Origin: Endocalyx cinctus
Taxonomy: Eukaryota; Ascomycota; Sordariomycetes; Amphisphaeriales; Apiosporaceae
Assembly (NCBI GenBank): GCA_001600455.1
Contig: BCKC01000001.1
Coordinates: 5,172,441 to 5,236,440, forward strand
DNA length: 64,000 bases
Direction: 5' to 3'
Positions 36,201-47,870 of this stretch are shown here, piece after piece. Under the pieces are notes generated by a model. The model did no database searches, was not told where the DNA came from, and saw only the letters and a program-made list of their open reading frames with translations. Numbering within the stretch: the stretch's first letter is position 1; the number at the start of each line of letters is the position of its first letter. The position numbers and the translations under genes were made by a program.

Positions 36201-38653
36201 GCACGCTTATTCTAGTCACTCAAAGCAGTACGTCCAGCTATTGCACCCGTCGAATGCTCCCTAATAACATATTTTGGTTTGCTGATTAGGTCAATTCCTG
36301 AGTTTTTCTGATTCGATTATTGTGTTGGAAAACGGGAAAATTGCTCATTCGGGTTCTTTTGATAACCTGAAACCTATATTAACACCAAAGCAACTTATCA
36401 CGGACGTCGATAACCTTCCTGAAAATGAAAAGATCGAAGGGGTTTCTATTACACATGATCGGTCATTCCAAAATGTTCAAAAGTTGAATAAAACCCCTGA
36501 AACAAGAGGAAGTACCATCGCACAACAATCTGAAGAAATACCAGACGGACAGAGAGTCAAGACTTCAGATTTACGGGTTTACCTGAAATCAATGGGAAGC
36601 TATCGCCTAGGAATCTTTATCGTGTTGACTATCATCTTGATAGGATTGACCACCGCCCAAAGTATGTAACATGAGAGCTTGGACAACACTTCTTCCCGTA
36701 TCTCTAGGATATTATGCTAATACTGGTCCATTTTTCAGGTCTTTGGTTAAAATTTTGGGTTTCTCACAATAAACGAGACCCAAACGGAGAACTGGGATAC
36801 TGGGTCGGCATCTACGTTCTCCTTGGAATATTACCTATTTTTGCCATTGGGGGAGAAACGGGGTAAGAATAACATACTTCCATCCATATACTCCAAAGCT
36901 AACAGGATATCTTCGTGATTCCCAGGTATTTCTTTACCCAAGTGCTTCCTAAATCCGCTGTTACCGTACATGAGAAATTACTCAGTATTCTCAGGTACGT
37001 TTCGCTACCATCATAAATTCCTTAGGCGCTTGGTTATTTCGTTAGTTAACAATTATATTTCTTTACTTTATTTATAGTGCGCCGATTTCTTTTTTCGCGG
37101 AACATGACATCGGAGAAATTTTAAATCTGCAAGTTCTTCCTTCTCTTGCCCCCCCTAGATAAAAATCGCTAATCCATTTCTCAGCTTCACGGGAGATCTT
37201 AACCTTATGGACTTGCCCTTATCGCTAAGCTTCCTAATGACGTGCGAGAAGACGGCCGCGACAGCCGCGGAGCTCGTATTAACATCCCTCGCCAGCGGAT
37301 ATCTCGCCGCCGCGGTACCGCTCATAGCACTCGTCGTATATTTGGTGCAGCACGTATACGTGCGAACATCTCGACAAATCCGAATTCTGGATCTCGAAGC
37401 CAAAGCGCCTCTCTTTTCTCATTTCGTCGAGTCCTTTTCCGGCCGCGCCACCATCCGGGCCTTTTCCTGGATCGAGGAGACGGAACGGAGAAATATGGAA
37501 TTACTGGACTCTTCGCAGAGCCCGCACTACCTCTTATACTGCTTGCAACGCTGGTTAACGCTCGTGCTGGACTTGATCGCCGCCGGTTTAGCTACGCTGC
37601 TGGTCGGTATCGCCGTCGCTCTCCGCCATACGATCGATCTGGGGTATCTAGGCGTCGGCCTCGTCAGCGTGATTTCCTTCGGGCAGGTTCTAGCGCAACT
37701 CGTGACCCACTGGACGAACTTGGAAACATCTCTGGGATCCGTGAGTAGGATTAATCGATACATTAGCACAACACCACGAGAGGACTTCTCCGAACCCGAG
37801 ATATCCACGCCAGTAGACTGGCCTTCTAGAGGATACATCGTACTACGTAGTGCATCGGCATCCTACGGCTCGCGAAAAGTGCTGAGAAACTTGAACATCG
37901 TCCTCGAGCCGGGATCTAAAACGGCTATTTGCGGGCGAACCGGCAGCGGGAAGTCTTCCGTGCTCGCGCTGCTTTTACGTCTCGTGGAACTGGATACAGA
38001 TGGCGGCTCCATAATCATAGATGATATCGATATTTCTAAAATATCCAAGCGCGCGTTACGCAGTTCCATTATAGCGGTCCCTCATGAAGCACTTTTTCTT
38101 CATGGTAGCATCCGTTTGAATCTTAATCCATACGAGAACGAGGAAGGGGAGGACTCGCCCTCGGACGAAGACTTGGATCTGGTTTTGAGACAGCTTGGAT
38201 TAGATCTGTTCGTTGCGGAACGGGGCGGTTTAGATACCGAATTGGTACCTGAATGGTTTAGTACCGGTCAAGCACAGCTATTTTGCCTGGCTCGAGCCAT
38301 GCTGCGGGCGAGAGGAAGGACGCGAGGCGTATTATTGCTCGATGAAGTAACTAGCCAGTAGGTCTTTTCCTATTTTCTCCGTATCGCCTTTTCCATTATA
38401 ATCGTCGAGCAGGTTTTTTTTTTTTTTAATATTTGCTTATTGAGTTTACGATTAATTACGTCACAGTCTTAACCGGGAGATGGCCAGACGTATCCACAAC
38501 ATATTATTCACATCTTCGATATTTCGCGACTGGACGGTCATAGAAGTTACACACGATATATCGTCTGTGATAGAGCAAGATTTTCACAATGTAATTGTGT
38601 TAGAAGATGGGGAAATTGTCGATCATGGCACACCGCATGCGCAGTTATTATAA
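33279..38653 (+). CDS. ABC transporter, ABCC (MRP) full-length type
   Basis: Thirteen exons join in frame to 1480 aa: 33279-33488, 33562-34264, 34351-34439, 34567-34849, 34916-35149, 35223-36007, 36065-36227, 36290-36661, 36739-36862, 36926-36994, 37078-37128, 37185-38357 and 38467-38653. Architecture: N-terminal TMD0 (CRTFDFTLLFEHSFF), TMD1, NBD1, TMD2, NBD2, the normal ABCC order and length. NBD1 has GSVAAGKS (668-675), NLSGGQKQR and LLILDDPFSALD. NBD2 has GRTGSGKSS (from 1278), the altered signature FSTGQAQ and LLLDEVTS. Odd residues: the NBD1 H-loop reads VTQ instead of VTH, the NBD2 Q-loop reads VPH instead of PQ, and the NBD2 D-loop is SQHL. Intron 11 (37129-37184, 56 nt) is GC-AG. Fungal ABCC proteins export conjugates, drugs or secondary metabolites; no biosynthetic genes flank it here, so the substrate is unknown. 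Confidence 0.92.
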
Positions 38654-40651
38654 AAGCACTTTGGAGAGTTGTGGGATGCTAGAGGCTAAAAATCACTCGA
38701 GAATCTTGATTAGAGACGGAAAGGTTGGGTCAAGCTTCCCCTTATTGTACCTATCATGAGACTACTACTTCGATATGCTCGAGGCTGTTTCTACTCCTAC
38801 TACTGCATGTTCATACTGTTGTATACAGCTGATTGAAGTACCGTGATGATATGCACGATATCTTTACGAGTCCAGCAAACGTCATAGCAGCCAGAAAACC
38901 GGGAAACTGCTAGATAAGAAGCTTGATCCATAGTCTCCGCGAAAATACTATCAAATAACTCATCACGCTAAGCAACGTAGATAAAGTCCTTATAAGTTGT
39001 CGCATTGGTTGACAGTTCGAGTATTTTTAGTTGCGAGCCTTACCATAATTAGTATAGATAAGTCGTTGGAATAAAAGGTGCCTTGGAACCGGGAAGGCTT
39101 GGTGCCAATTAGAAATCTCAGGAGTCAAATTCCAACACCGACCAGATGGGTTTCCGTAGCCGCGCTATTTTTCTTGTGGGGTGCGGGAAATCCTACGGAT
39201 TCCACGTGTGTTCATGGCAATGGAAGGAATACGATGTATTCTTTCTGGAACGCATGTTGTAGGATGAAGCGCCCCCAACGAGTTCAGGTCAGTTGGTAGA
39301 CGTGCCGCTGGTGTGGGTTAGTAACATGCTTGAGTCCACATGGCTCCTATGTGAGGATAATCACGATCGTGGGATTTCTAGCAGTGTTTTGACAAGATCC
39401 GGGCGACCCAAAGATGGGAGGCAATCTCCACGGTAACAATGTGGGTGATATGCCATATGAGTGATCTCCTTCAGGGTTGATGGGATGCGCGGTAACTCCC
39501 AACAACGAGGGAAAAGTAGACGCCGTATTAACGCAGATAATTGCATATAACTCAACTGCTCATCTTACTTGATGTGGTTGGAGTCAATTGACCCTCGGCG
39601 CTAGCGAGATTCGAGGGCGCTTAAACCTTATTCGTAGCAAACCCTCGAGATCCTTCTAGCTGGGGATGGGGAAGGATAATGGAAAAATACAAGAAATAAT
39701 ACAAAAATAAATATTATCGAATGATATCGCTTTCCCCGAGTTGTCATGTTACTTTGTAGCGTAGGCCTCTTTTTCTGGCTGGCGCGTTGGTTCTAAGTTA
39801 AGCATCTTCAACGGAGCCGCGCGGTGTCCATTTATCAACACCCCGGGATTCTCGAATAGCAGTAGAAGAAGAAGGGTTATTTCTAGCCACACCCCGGGGG
39901 AAAAAAAAAAGAAAAAGAAGTTCCCTGATTAATAAAATCCCCAATCAAGGCCAGACGCCGAAAATAACCTCTGTCATCTCGATGATTCAGATGGCGCGCG
40001 CTCCGATGATGCAATTCTATTTTGACTGCCCGGGCTGATTATGGCTTTCGAGGTGGTCCGCGAGAGGTAAGGAAGAAGATCCGTTGGCTACGCGAGACCA
40101 GCGAAGAACGATATCAAGTTTGACCAACCGCGCGCTGATTTGAATCATTAGAGAAGAAAAAATAAAAGCATGTTTATTCAGAAAAGTTCTGATTGTAAGG
40201 AAGAAAGGGAGAAGAAAATAAACAAGAAATGTGCAATAGATGAAGCATAAATGAATAGCATCGTCCCCTTCAAAATGAATGGTAGAATATTCAGATCTCA
40301 TCTCTCTTAGTAGAACATCTTACATGGAATCCCCTTGATTCTTCGAAAGAAAAAAAAATAAACCTTAATTAGAATTTGTTTAATTCCATTGAAACAAGAT
40401 CATCACATATTATTCGGTTGTTATCACCATTCACAAGTCAGATTTACGGGTACATCGTTGAACGTGGATCTCGTCATACCGTCTTACCGTCATCCAGCTT
40501 ATTTTTTTTTTCTTCCTTTTTTGGCCCTTACATACTCAGCTAAATTTCAGCTCAGCTTGGATTCGAAGTGTTATTTTTTTTTTTTCTCTTTCAAAGGTAA
40601 GTATTGTGATGTGGGTGGTTCGTTTATTCACGATCGGTGTCGGGGTGTGTA

Positions 40652-40699
<48 letters not shown>

Positions 40700-42466
40700 A
40701 GTGGTTGCATGATAGCGACGAAGGATGGTCAAATCACAATTCAGAAGAAGAGCGGCTGCTAATTATAGATGGGGTATAGTCCCAGCGCTTAACTCAGTTC
40801 ACTCAGGCATTTCTCTCTTAACTCTCTTAACCCTCCCAAAGTACCGAATACCACCGAACCGCTCAACCCTACTCAAACCCCCGTCTAGCTTCAAAGTGTA
40901 CACATATACACATGCTGGAGATGTGCCATTAAACAAGGGTTACCGACCAATCAACATTTAAGATCGGACATTGAATCTACTACAGTTACCCGAGTATCTG
41001 TGTATCCTTTATCCTTACATAGTATATACCTAGTATACCTGGAATACCTGGTATACTCCGTACCTAGAATACCTAGCTGTCTAGCTGTCTAGGTGTTAGC
41101 GTTAGTGTACTTAGCTTGGTATGAAGCCTTGTAAGTTTATCTTCACTCCCAGACTCCTTGACGGAAGAACTGCCTAACTGAACAGTTTGATCAGGAAATC
41201 CAATTTCATCTTTTACCCCTTACTTTCAATCATTTATTTATTTTATTTATTATATTATATATATTTTCTATATCATTCCCACGTCTTTCTAGAAATTGTC
41301 ATCGTCATCATTCAAGTTACGTGACGAACAATAAAAAAAAAAACCAAGAAACCAAAAACCAAATCAAAGAGAGAGAAAAAAGAAGAAAAGCCGGATTTGA
41401 ACCAATCTCATCTTCGATTTCATTCTTCTCTCTCCAACTACACGCCCACTTATTGGAGAGCTGCAGCTACGTGAAGGTAGAGGAAAAGCTCATTACTGGC
41501 CGACCATTTGCCGCCGTCTTCTCTACTTCTTTTTTTTACAAGTCAATTCAACAGGACCCCCCCTGTCTCTTTTTTCTCTGTTTCCCATCTTACGCCCTAC
41601 CACAAACAGAGAACGGGGAACAAAAAAAAAAAGGCTTAGCTTAAGGATAAGGTCTTTTGATTTGTACCTTCTTTTCAACCCCCATCGCGTTTGGTTTCCT
41701 CTCTTCCGATTGAATCACCCCGCTATATAATATTAGGATATCCTAAACTTTGTGGGATAGGTCTATCCGGGTAGAGACGTGTGAGAAAAAACAGACAAAA
41801 AAAACAATCCACTCATCACCATACCCTTCCCCCCCACTAATTAATACCACGCGCGCGCAACCAGGGGACGGACAATAAACAGATCTGTCTGCAGTACCTT
41901 TTCTTGGGAGTGTGTCTTGTTTCAGTGTGTGCGTTCACACCCCCCAGTCACACATCGCTTCTGGCGTTTCTGAAAGTTTTGGCGCCCTGTCGTCTCTCAA
42001 GGCGTCTTCCTTCCTTTTGGACCCACACCCCTCCGTTCCCCACCCACGCGAACTGCAGCAGGGGTTTGCTCATTTTTCCTCCTTCTTGTTCACTTTATTG
42101 CTTTGCCTTCTGGTAGGCCGGCCTACCTTTTTCTACTTTTTTTTTCTACCTTACTAAAAAAAAAGGAAGAAGTCGACATATTATAACCTTACCTCCTCCT
42201 CCTTCTTTCTTCCCTTCACCTTGCCTTCGCTCCTTTTTTTTCTCTCCCCTTCTTCTCTAAGTTTGCCGACTTTTGCTTTCCACACGGCGGCTTCTTGTTT
42301 GTGCAGTTTGTAAGACTATTACGGGTATCATTCTCAAGCTTATAAAAACAAGTTGTTGAATATACCTTGCCTTACAAAGCTACCAGACCTCGGGGCAAGA
42401 ATTATTATTATAATATCATATTCCCAATCCAACAAAAGAGGAAAAAAAGAAAAAGAAACCGACATC
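38654..42466. other. 3.8-kb spacer between the ABCC gene and the 42467 gene
   Basis: No supported gene. It contains a (GT)21 microsatellite (separate entry), a TACCTAG/ATACCTGG-rich block near 41020-41100, and a long CT-rich stretch at 41900-42460 that is probably promoter and leader of the following gene. A 73-codon frame at 39078-39299 starts with GTG and has no recognisable family. Confidence 0.5.
40655..40696. repeat. (GT)21 microsatellite
   Basis: Twenty-one perfect GT units, intergenic, preceded by a partly degenerate GTGT stretch from about 40644. Confidence 0.95.
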
Positions 42467-43381
42467 ATGTCTACGGTTAAGCCCAAGTTACCGCAGTTGA
42501 CCACTCCCGTCACCGCGACCTTTCCGTCCGAACTGTCGGCGCTATCGGCCAAGTCGCAAACCCCTCTGTCCGCCATCCCGGATTTCATCAAGCAGGAGTT
42601 CCCCGGCAGCGACAGGACGCCCATCAGCCCGCCGACGGCGTACATGGATTTCTTAAGGGCCATGTCGGCGCCCTCGCCCGTGCTACCGGAGAAGAGGTCG
42701 CCGCCGTCCTCCTCGGGAGCCTCGACGCCGGAAGAGCAGGACGACTCAGCTCAGGAATCGGTACCTTCCACCGCCACGAGCGAGCAGACCGACTGCTCGT
42801 GCAAATGCGGAGCATCCCAGCAACATCAAATGAAATCGCCCACCGCCAGCATCGCCGCGGCAGCAGCGGCGGCGGCGGCGGCGACGGCGACCACGGCGAT
42901 CCCGCCGAGCCCGTACGCGAGCTACCCGCTATCGGCGCCGCCGACGAGCAACGGCGCGACCTCGTTCCCGAGCATGCACCTACCGCCTTCGCCGGCGATC
43001 TCGAACCTGGACTCGCCCGTGAGCGCGACGACGGCGCGGTCGCCGTTCAGCGCGCGGTCGGCGGCCCGGTCGCCGTTCGACTGGGAGGCGGCGCTCAAGT
43101 CGCGGTTCGCGCAGGACTGCCGGGCGCAGAAGTCGAAGCCGACGTCGACGCCCAAGACGGTCCGGCACATCCGGGAGGTGGTCACGAGGACGGTGACGTA
43201 CACGCCGCGGATGAGCCCGGCGCCGAAGGGGAAGAGGAGGAGGACGCACTCGAACTGCTCCAAGCTCGTGGACGCGATCAACTCGCCCGCCGCCGCCGCG
43301 TCGGCGACGATAACGTCGTCGTCGTCGTCGTCGTCGACAACGGCTATACCGCCACCTACTACGCGATCGAAGACGGCTTAG
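42467..43381 (+). CDS. Conserved low-complexity fungal protein of unknown function
   Basis: Single exon of 304 aa. ATG at 42467 is the first ATG in frame; the frame is open upstream but starts with TTG. Seen: RTPISPPTAYMDFLRAMSA near residue 50, a CSCKCG cysteine cluster, a run of about ten Ala, many SP/TP sites, ARSPFDWEAALKSRFAQDCR, and a conserved-looking basic block REVVTRTVTYTPRMSP with PAPKGKRRR, then Ser and Thr runs encoded by TCG repeats. The protein appears largely disordered. The KGKRRR block and SP sites suggest a nuclear phosphoprotein, but this is inference only. GC-rich codon use supports a real gene against its AT-rich flanks. Confidence 0.75.
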   Translation: MSTVKPKLPQLTTPVTATFPSELSALSAKSQTPLSAIPDFIKQEFPGSDRTPISPPTAYMDFLRAMSAPSPVLPEKRSPPSSSGASTPEEQDDSAQESVPSTATSEQTDCSCKCGASQQHQMKSPTASIAAAAAAAAAATATTAIPPSPYASYPLSAPPTSNGATSFPSMHLPPSPAISNLDSPVSATTARSPFSARSAARSPFDWEAALKSRFAQDCRAQKSKPTSTPKTVRHIREVVTRTVTYTPRMSPAPKGKRRRTHSNCSKLVDAINSPAAAASATITSSSSSSSTTAIPPPTTRSKTA

Positions 43382-46300
43382 AGAGTCGTCTTTTTTTATT
43401 ATTATTCGAAACCCCGAATATTATTCGTCTCCTATTTAACTTCTATTCCACATTGAACTAAAGTCTTCTTACTCTTCCATATATATCTATATTTTAACTC
43501 GAGGTTTACGACCATATAACCATTCCTTCATCTACTTCTCATTTTTTTATACTTCTTTCCATTTGTCCATACCTCATATTTTTTTATCGAACCTTCCAAA
43601 TATTCCAAATATATATACATCGAATCAACACCAAAAAAAAAAAAAAAAAGAGAGAGACCTTAGGGGAAGAGAGAGGAAGAGGAAAGAAGACCGACAGACA
43701 GCGACGAGAACGATTTTACGGCTTTACGCAAACCCATCATTTTATTATTTATTATTAGTTATTTCATAGCGGGCGCTACTTTTTATTTTTCTTTCTATTC
43801 AGAGATAGAGAGTGAAAGGGAGGATATTTTTTTTATTTACTATATTTTTTTTCTCGACTGGCGTTGGGGGCGGGACGGATGGAAAGGCCGGCGTCTTACT
43901 ACATGTCTACGCGAATAAAAGTATAATTCACTTTTCTTGCGGGGAAATGATACCAAGGGGAAAAAACACCCAACTGTTTTTTTTTTTTAACGTGTTTCTT
44001 CTATGACAACGGATTATTATTTTTTTTGCCTTTTACGCGTTGATCAATAGAAAGAGACGGGGAATTTAAAAAAACACACACAAAGCAAGGGATGTAAATA
44101 GGAAACTTTGGGCGGTTTGAGTTTTTAGTCATTTGCCCGTTTGCCCGTTTTCTCCCCAGTGTAACGTGAAGAGAAAGAAAGGAAATGAATGGAAAGGGAG
44201 GGGCGTGGCTATAGTCAATATTTCTCGGGAACCATTGAGATGGGAACGAGAAGAAATGTGGTTTTGATTATTTTTTATTCAAGTTTTTTATTTTTTATTT
44301 TTCTGGCTACAGTTTAGAGGAACGCGGTTCGAAAGCTTTTTCGTGAAGGACGAACACGAATGAAGAGAGAGAGAGAGAGTAAGAGAGAATTTTTCGTGTA
44401 GCCAACAACAATAAACATTATTCATTATCATCATCCTCACGTCCAATAAAAAACGGTATCCAAACAGTTCGAATTTCGTGACTCATAACATACTGTTTAT
44501 TTTTCTTCTTTTTCTTTCTTTTTCTTCGCCTCTGAGCTGCAGATACTTTACATTTACATTTACGAAATACGGGTAATCACGTATGGCGCGACCTACCATG
44601 TGGCCTGGCGTGGGAGCCCTTTTTCAGGTCCGCGGTCCTATTCCTCTCTCTACATACAAACAAACACGTACAACCCGCGAACATTAGTCTGAGAGCTTAG
44701 ACAGACAGCTGTACTCTCAAGGGTCTCGATAAAGATGTTTCTAATTACCTAAGTACAGTCCTCTTTTTTTTCTTTGCCTTGACCTTTTCTCACCGCAGCT
44801 GTGATATTTGATACTTTTTACGGTCAATAATCAGGTTAATTTACCCTCTTTTTTTTTTTTTTGTTCTTTAATAGTTGATCATCATATCTAGACAAGGATT
44901 GATTTAGCACGCGAAATAGGAGATTTAATTACCGTTCCCGCTCTACCCTGTAAATGCGCTATCTCTCTATCTGCCTTGACCGAAACTCTACGTTTGAAGA
45001 AGAAGAAAATCCCCAGCCACTTGTTTTTTTCTTCTTCTTCTTCTTCTTCTTCTTCTCCTCTGAGCTGGTTTCTTTTAAAGGGAGCATATAATAACAAAAG
45101 AAAGTTTACTTTGGGTCGAGCCGAGAAATGGGGAAGATAGCGTAGAAAATAATCCTTGGCGAAGATCATATACTTTATGTATATCCTCCTCGTTGCGTTT
45201 CTTCTCGTCACCGTCACAAAAGAAAGAAAGACAGACAAAAAAACAAATTCCCACAGTTATCCACTCCAGACTTAACAGGGTTTAATAGGCTCGGCTTTCT
45301 TCCGTCTTTCCCCTCCCTTTTGCCCCCCTCCCCTTTTTAGACCTCTCGAACAGCTTTTTAAAGTATGTTTGCTTACTTGCCTTCTTACTTTATCTTATAC
45401 ACTATTTCCTTTCTTTTTCCCTTGATTGAGAAGAAGTAGGCTATGTAGGGGCAAGAATGCGTGAGAAGGGAAAAAGGTCATGACTCGTAGATGATTGGTT
45501 GCAGAGAGAATATCTCGATCTTTGGAAAAGGATTTGCACTTTTTGATGTATTACATACATATTTTAGCATAGAGAAAGAGACCTGCATATATCATCTGGA
45601 CAGCTGGGTAGTAGTATAGTATATGTGTATGCGCGTACGTTAAACACCCCCCTTCTGTCCCTGCGCGTAAGGGGCCAAGACACGGGCGATAACTTTCACT
45701 TTTTGAACTATTTAACATATCCTAAATGTTAATTAGTCCCCCCCATCATCCCCTCTTTTTTTTTTTTTTCTGTCCCAAAAGCGCATCGTCCCGTCACCTA
45801 CATTTTAAGTACATACATATTATGTACGTAGAATACCACTGTCTCTGTCGATGGTGTGAAGAGAAGAGGGGCGTAGACACATACGTACGCTACACGAGGG
45901 CAGACGGGGGGCACACAAACTGCACAGACATGAAAGACACCATGTGTCTACGGTGGCAGAGTGGTCGTACTTGGGGGGGGGGGGGGGGAAGAGAGGAGCT
46001 ATATCACCAAGATATTATAGCCTTTAAGCGCCGACGCACTTGATCAACTCGGCCAATCAACCTTCTTCTGCCTCCAGCCCACCTATACCTTGCTTAATGA
46101 GGTTTCATTGGTTATACCACCCCTGTGGTACCCAGCACTTTTAAGCGCCCGAGTGTGCTGTCTCTTTTTATCTGTTTTTTTTTCTCTCTCTCTATCCCAT
46201 TTTCTGATGGAGGGGAATGGGATGGATAATGAAATGGATAGCACTCAGCCTGCCTTTTACACCTTTTTTTTTTTTTTTTTTTGTTTGTCTCTTTTCCTCT

Positions 46301-47870
46301 CCCATTTCCCTTTTATCTGTCTCGTCTCTTCTTTCGTACGAATGAAGACTAAAGTCCGAAGGAAAAAAAAATGTGATGAAAATATTTAAAGGCGCAGCCT
46401 ACCTACATATCTAACCTATTAGTAGTAGTCGACCAGGTCAGGTCAGTTCAGTTCAGCTATCCGACGGACGGTCGCCGGCGAGATGACGTGACCATCCATG
46501 TATGAAGAAAACATCTAGTATAGTATAGTATATCATCCCCATCCCGCTTCAATGTATATGCCGCGATGTTCTGATTAGTGTACTTAATCTGCCACTCTGC
46601 ACTTGCATAATAGGATCGCCTACATTGGTGGTAGTATAGTATAAGAAAGAAAAAAAATAAGGCAGTCCAGGTGACTGAACTATCTACTACTAGTGTAAGT
46701 ATGACTTGCCTTTTCTTTCCCGGCCATTGAAGTCATACATGCCGTATTCCGTGTGGTTGAGTATATAGTTCATTACGTACACTTTACATCATTTCAAAAG
46801 AAAAAAAGAATTCCAAGTATATACGCAGATAGAGGGACAGTCAGCGTTACATACGAACAAGGCACTCCCGTCGGGTCCCCCCAAGTTGTATTGAGAACCA
46901 AGGAACGTGATTCACCATCCCTCAAGAATCTGTCCCTTCGCCCTCTCCCTCTATCTGTCTCTCTCTTCTTTCCCCCCAATCACAAATGCGATGTACTCCG
47001 AAAAAAAAAAGATAAAGTGCGCAATAGGAAACGAACCCCTCCGGATTGGGAAAGGTGTATATGTACGGTGATATGTAGGGTATTTCACATGGGGTGTGAG
47101 TGGTATGGTGTGTCGGCCTTCATTCCTACGGTAAATCGAATGTAGACTATACTTCCCTCAAAGAATACTACCTACCACTGTAGGTATAGGTTTTACCCCG
47201 TCGTAGTATTATATCATATGAGTGTAGTGTTTCAGACTCTGCTGTTTATATCACGAATCCTCTTAAGAAGGATCCTCATCCGTTGATAGATACTCTACTA
47301 TTCGGTTTTCTAATAGCTACTTACTTAATTAGTCCTTGTAGTTGCATGTAATGGCGATCTTCCTGCGTAAGCAGGGCACATAGATCAGCTATGTATAGTA
47401 AACTCACGTTCGTGTTTCAGATTTCCCACAGCCCATCTCTCGTTTCAGAAATTCGATGTTTATTTTTAAAACAAAACGAAAAGAATCCTATCCCCCTTTT
47501 CAGGGGCGAAAGAACCTTCTTCGAACAATTAGATACAGATGGATACACGTGCGAACGGGGGCCCGAAAGGATGAAACGATCCCCATACATGTTTCCATCA
47601 GATTCGCTCTTGCGTATGGTTTGGGGTACAACCATCACTAGTTTTCTGATATATATACTATTTTTGGACAAATATATGAATAGATACACAACTCTTTACT
47701 CGGCGTGACTCGATTAGCCTAGTCGAGTCATACATTGGAAGTAGGCTGAAGCGCTAATGAAGCTATGATCCAGCGATAACTCGGAGCTTCGCCACGGGCT
47801 GTATCACGGTGGAACGAGGGGGGGGGGGGGTTCTCTCGGTGTACGCAATGTGACGAGAAACCAGTAAGGC
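43382..47870. other. 4.5-kb spacer between the 42467 gene and fan1
   Basis: Low-complexity DNA with long T, A, CT and TTC tracts, poly-G at 45973-45988 and 47818-47830, and GTAGTATAGTATA words near 45608, 46510 and 46630. Open frames here are built of Phe, Ser, Lys or Arg from these tracts and have no coding character. Confidence 0.55.
45028..45057. repeat. (TTC)n microsatellite
   Basis: About nine CTT/TTC units, intergenic. Confidence 0.9.

Noticed and set aside
44320..44345. GGTTCGAAAGC resembling a tRNA B box
   Set aside because: No T-stem complementarity, A box or acceptor stem; likewise candidates at 10411-10430 and 41391-41410 do not fold as tRNA.
46090..46389. 99-codon ORF rich in Phe and Leu, possible membrane protein
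   Set aside because: Encoded by T and CT tracts; composition artefact.
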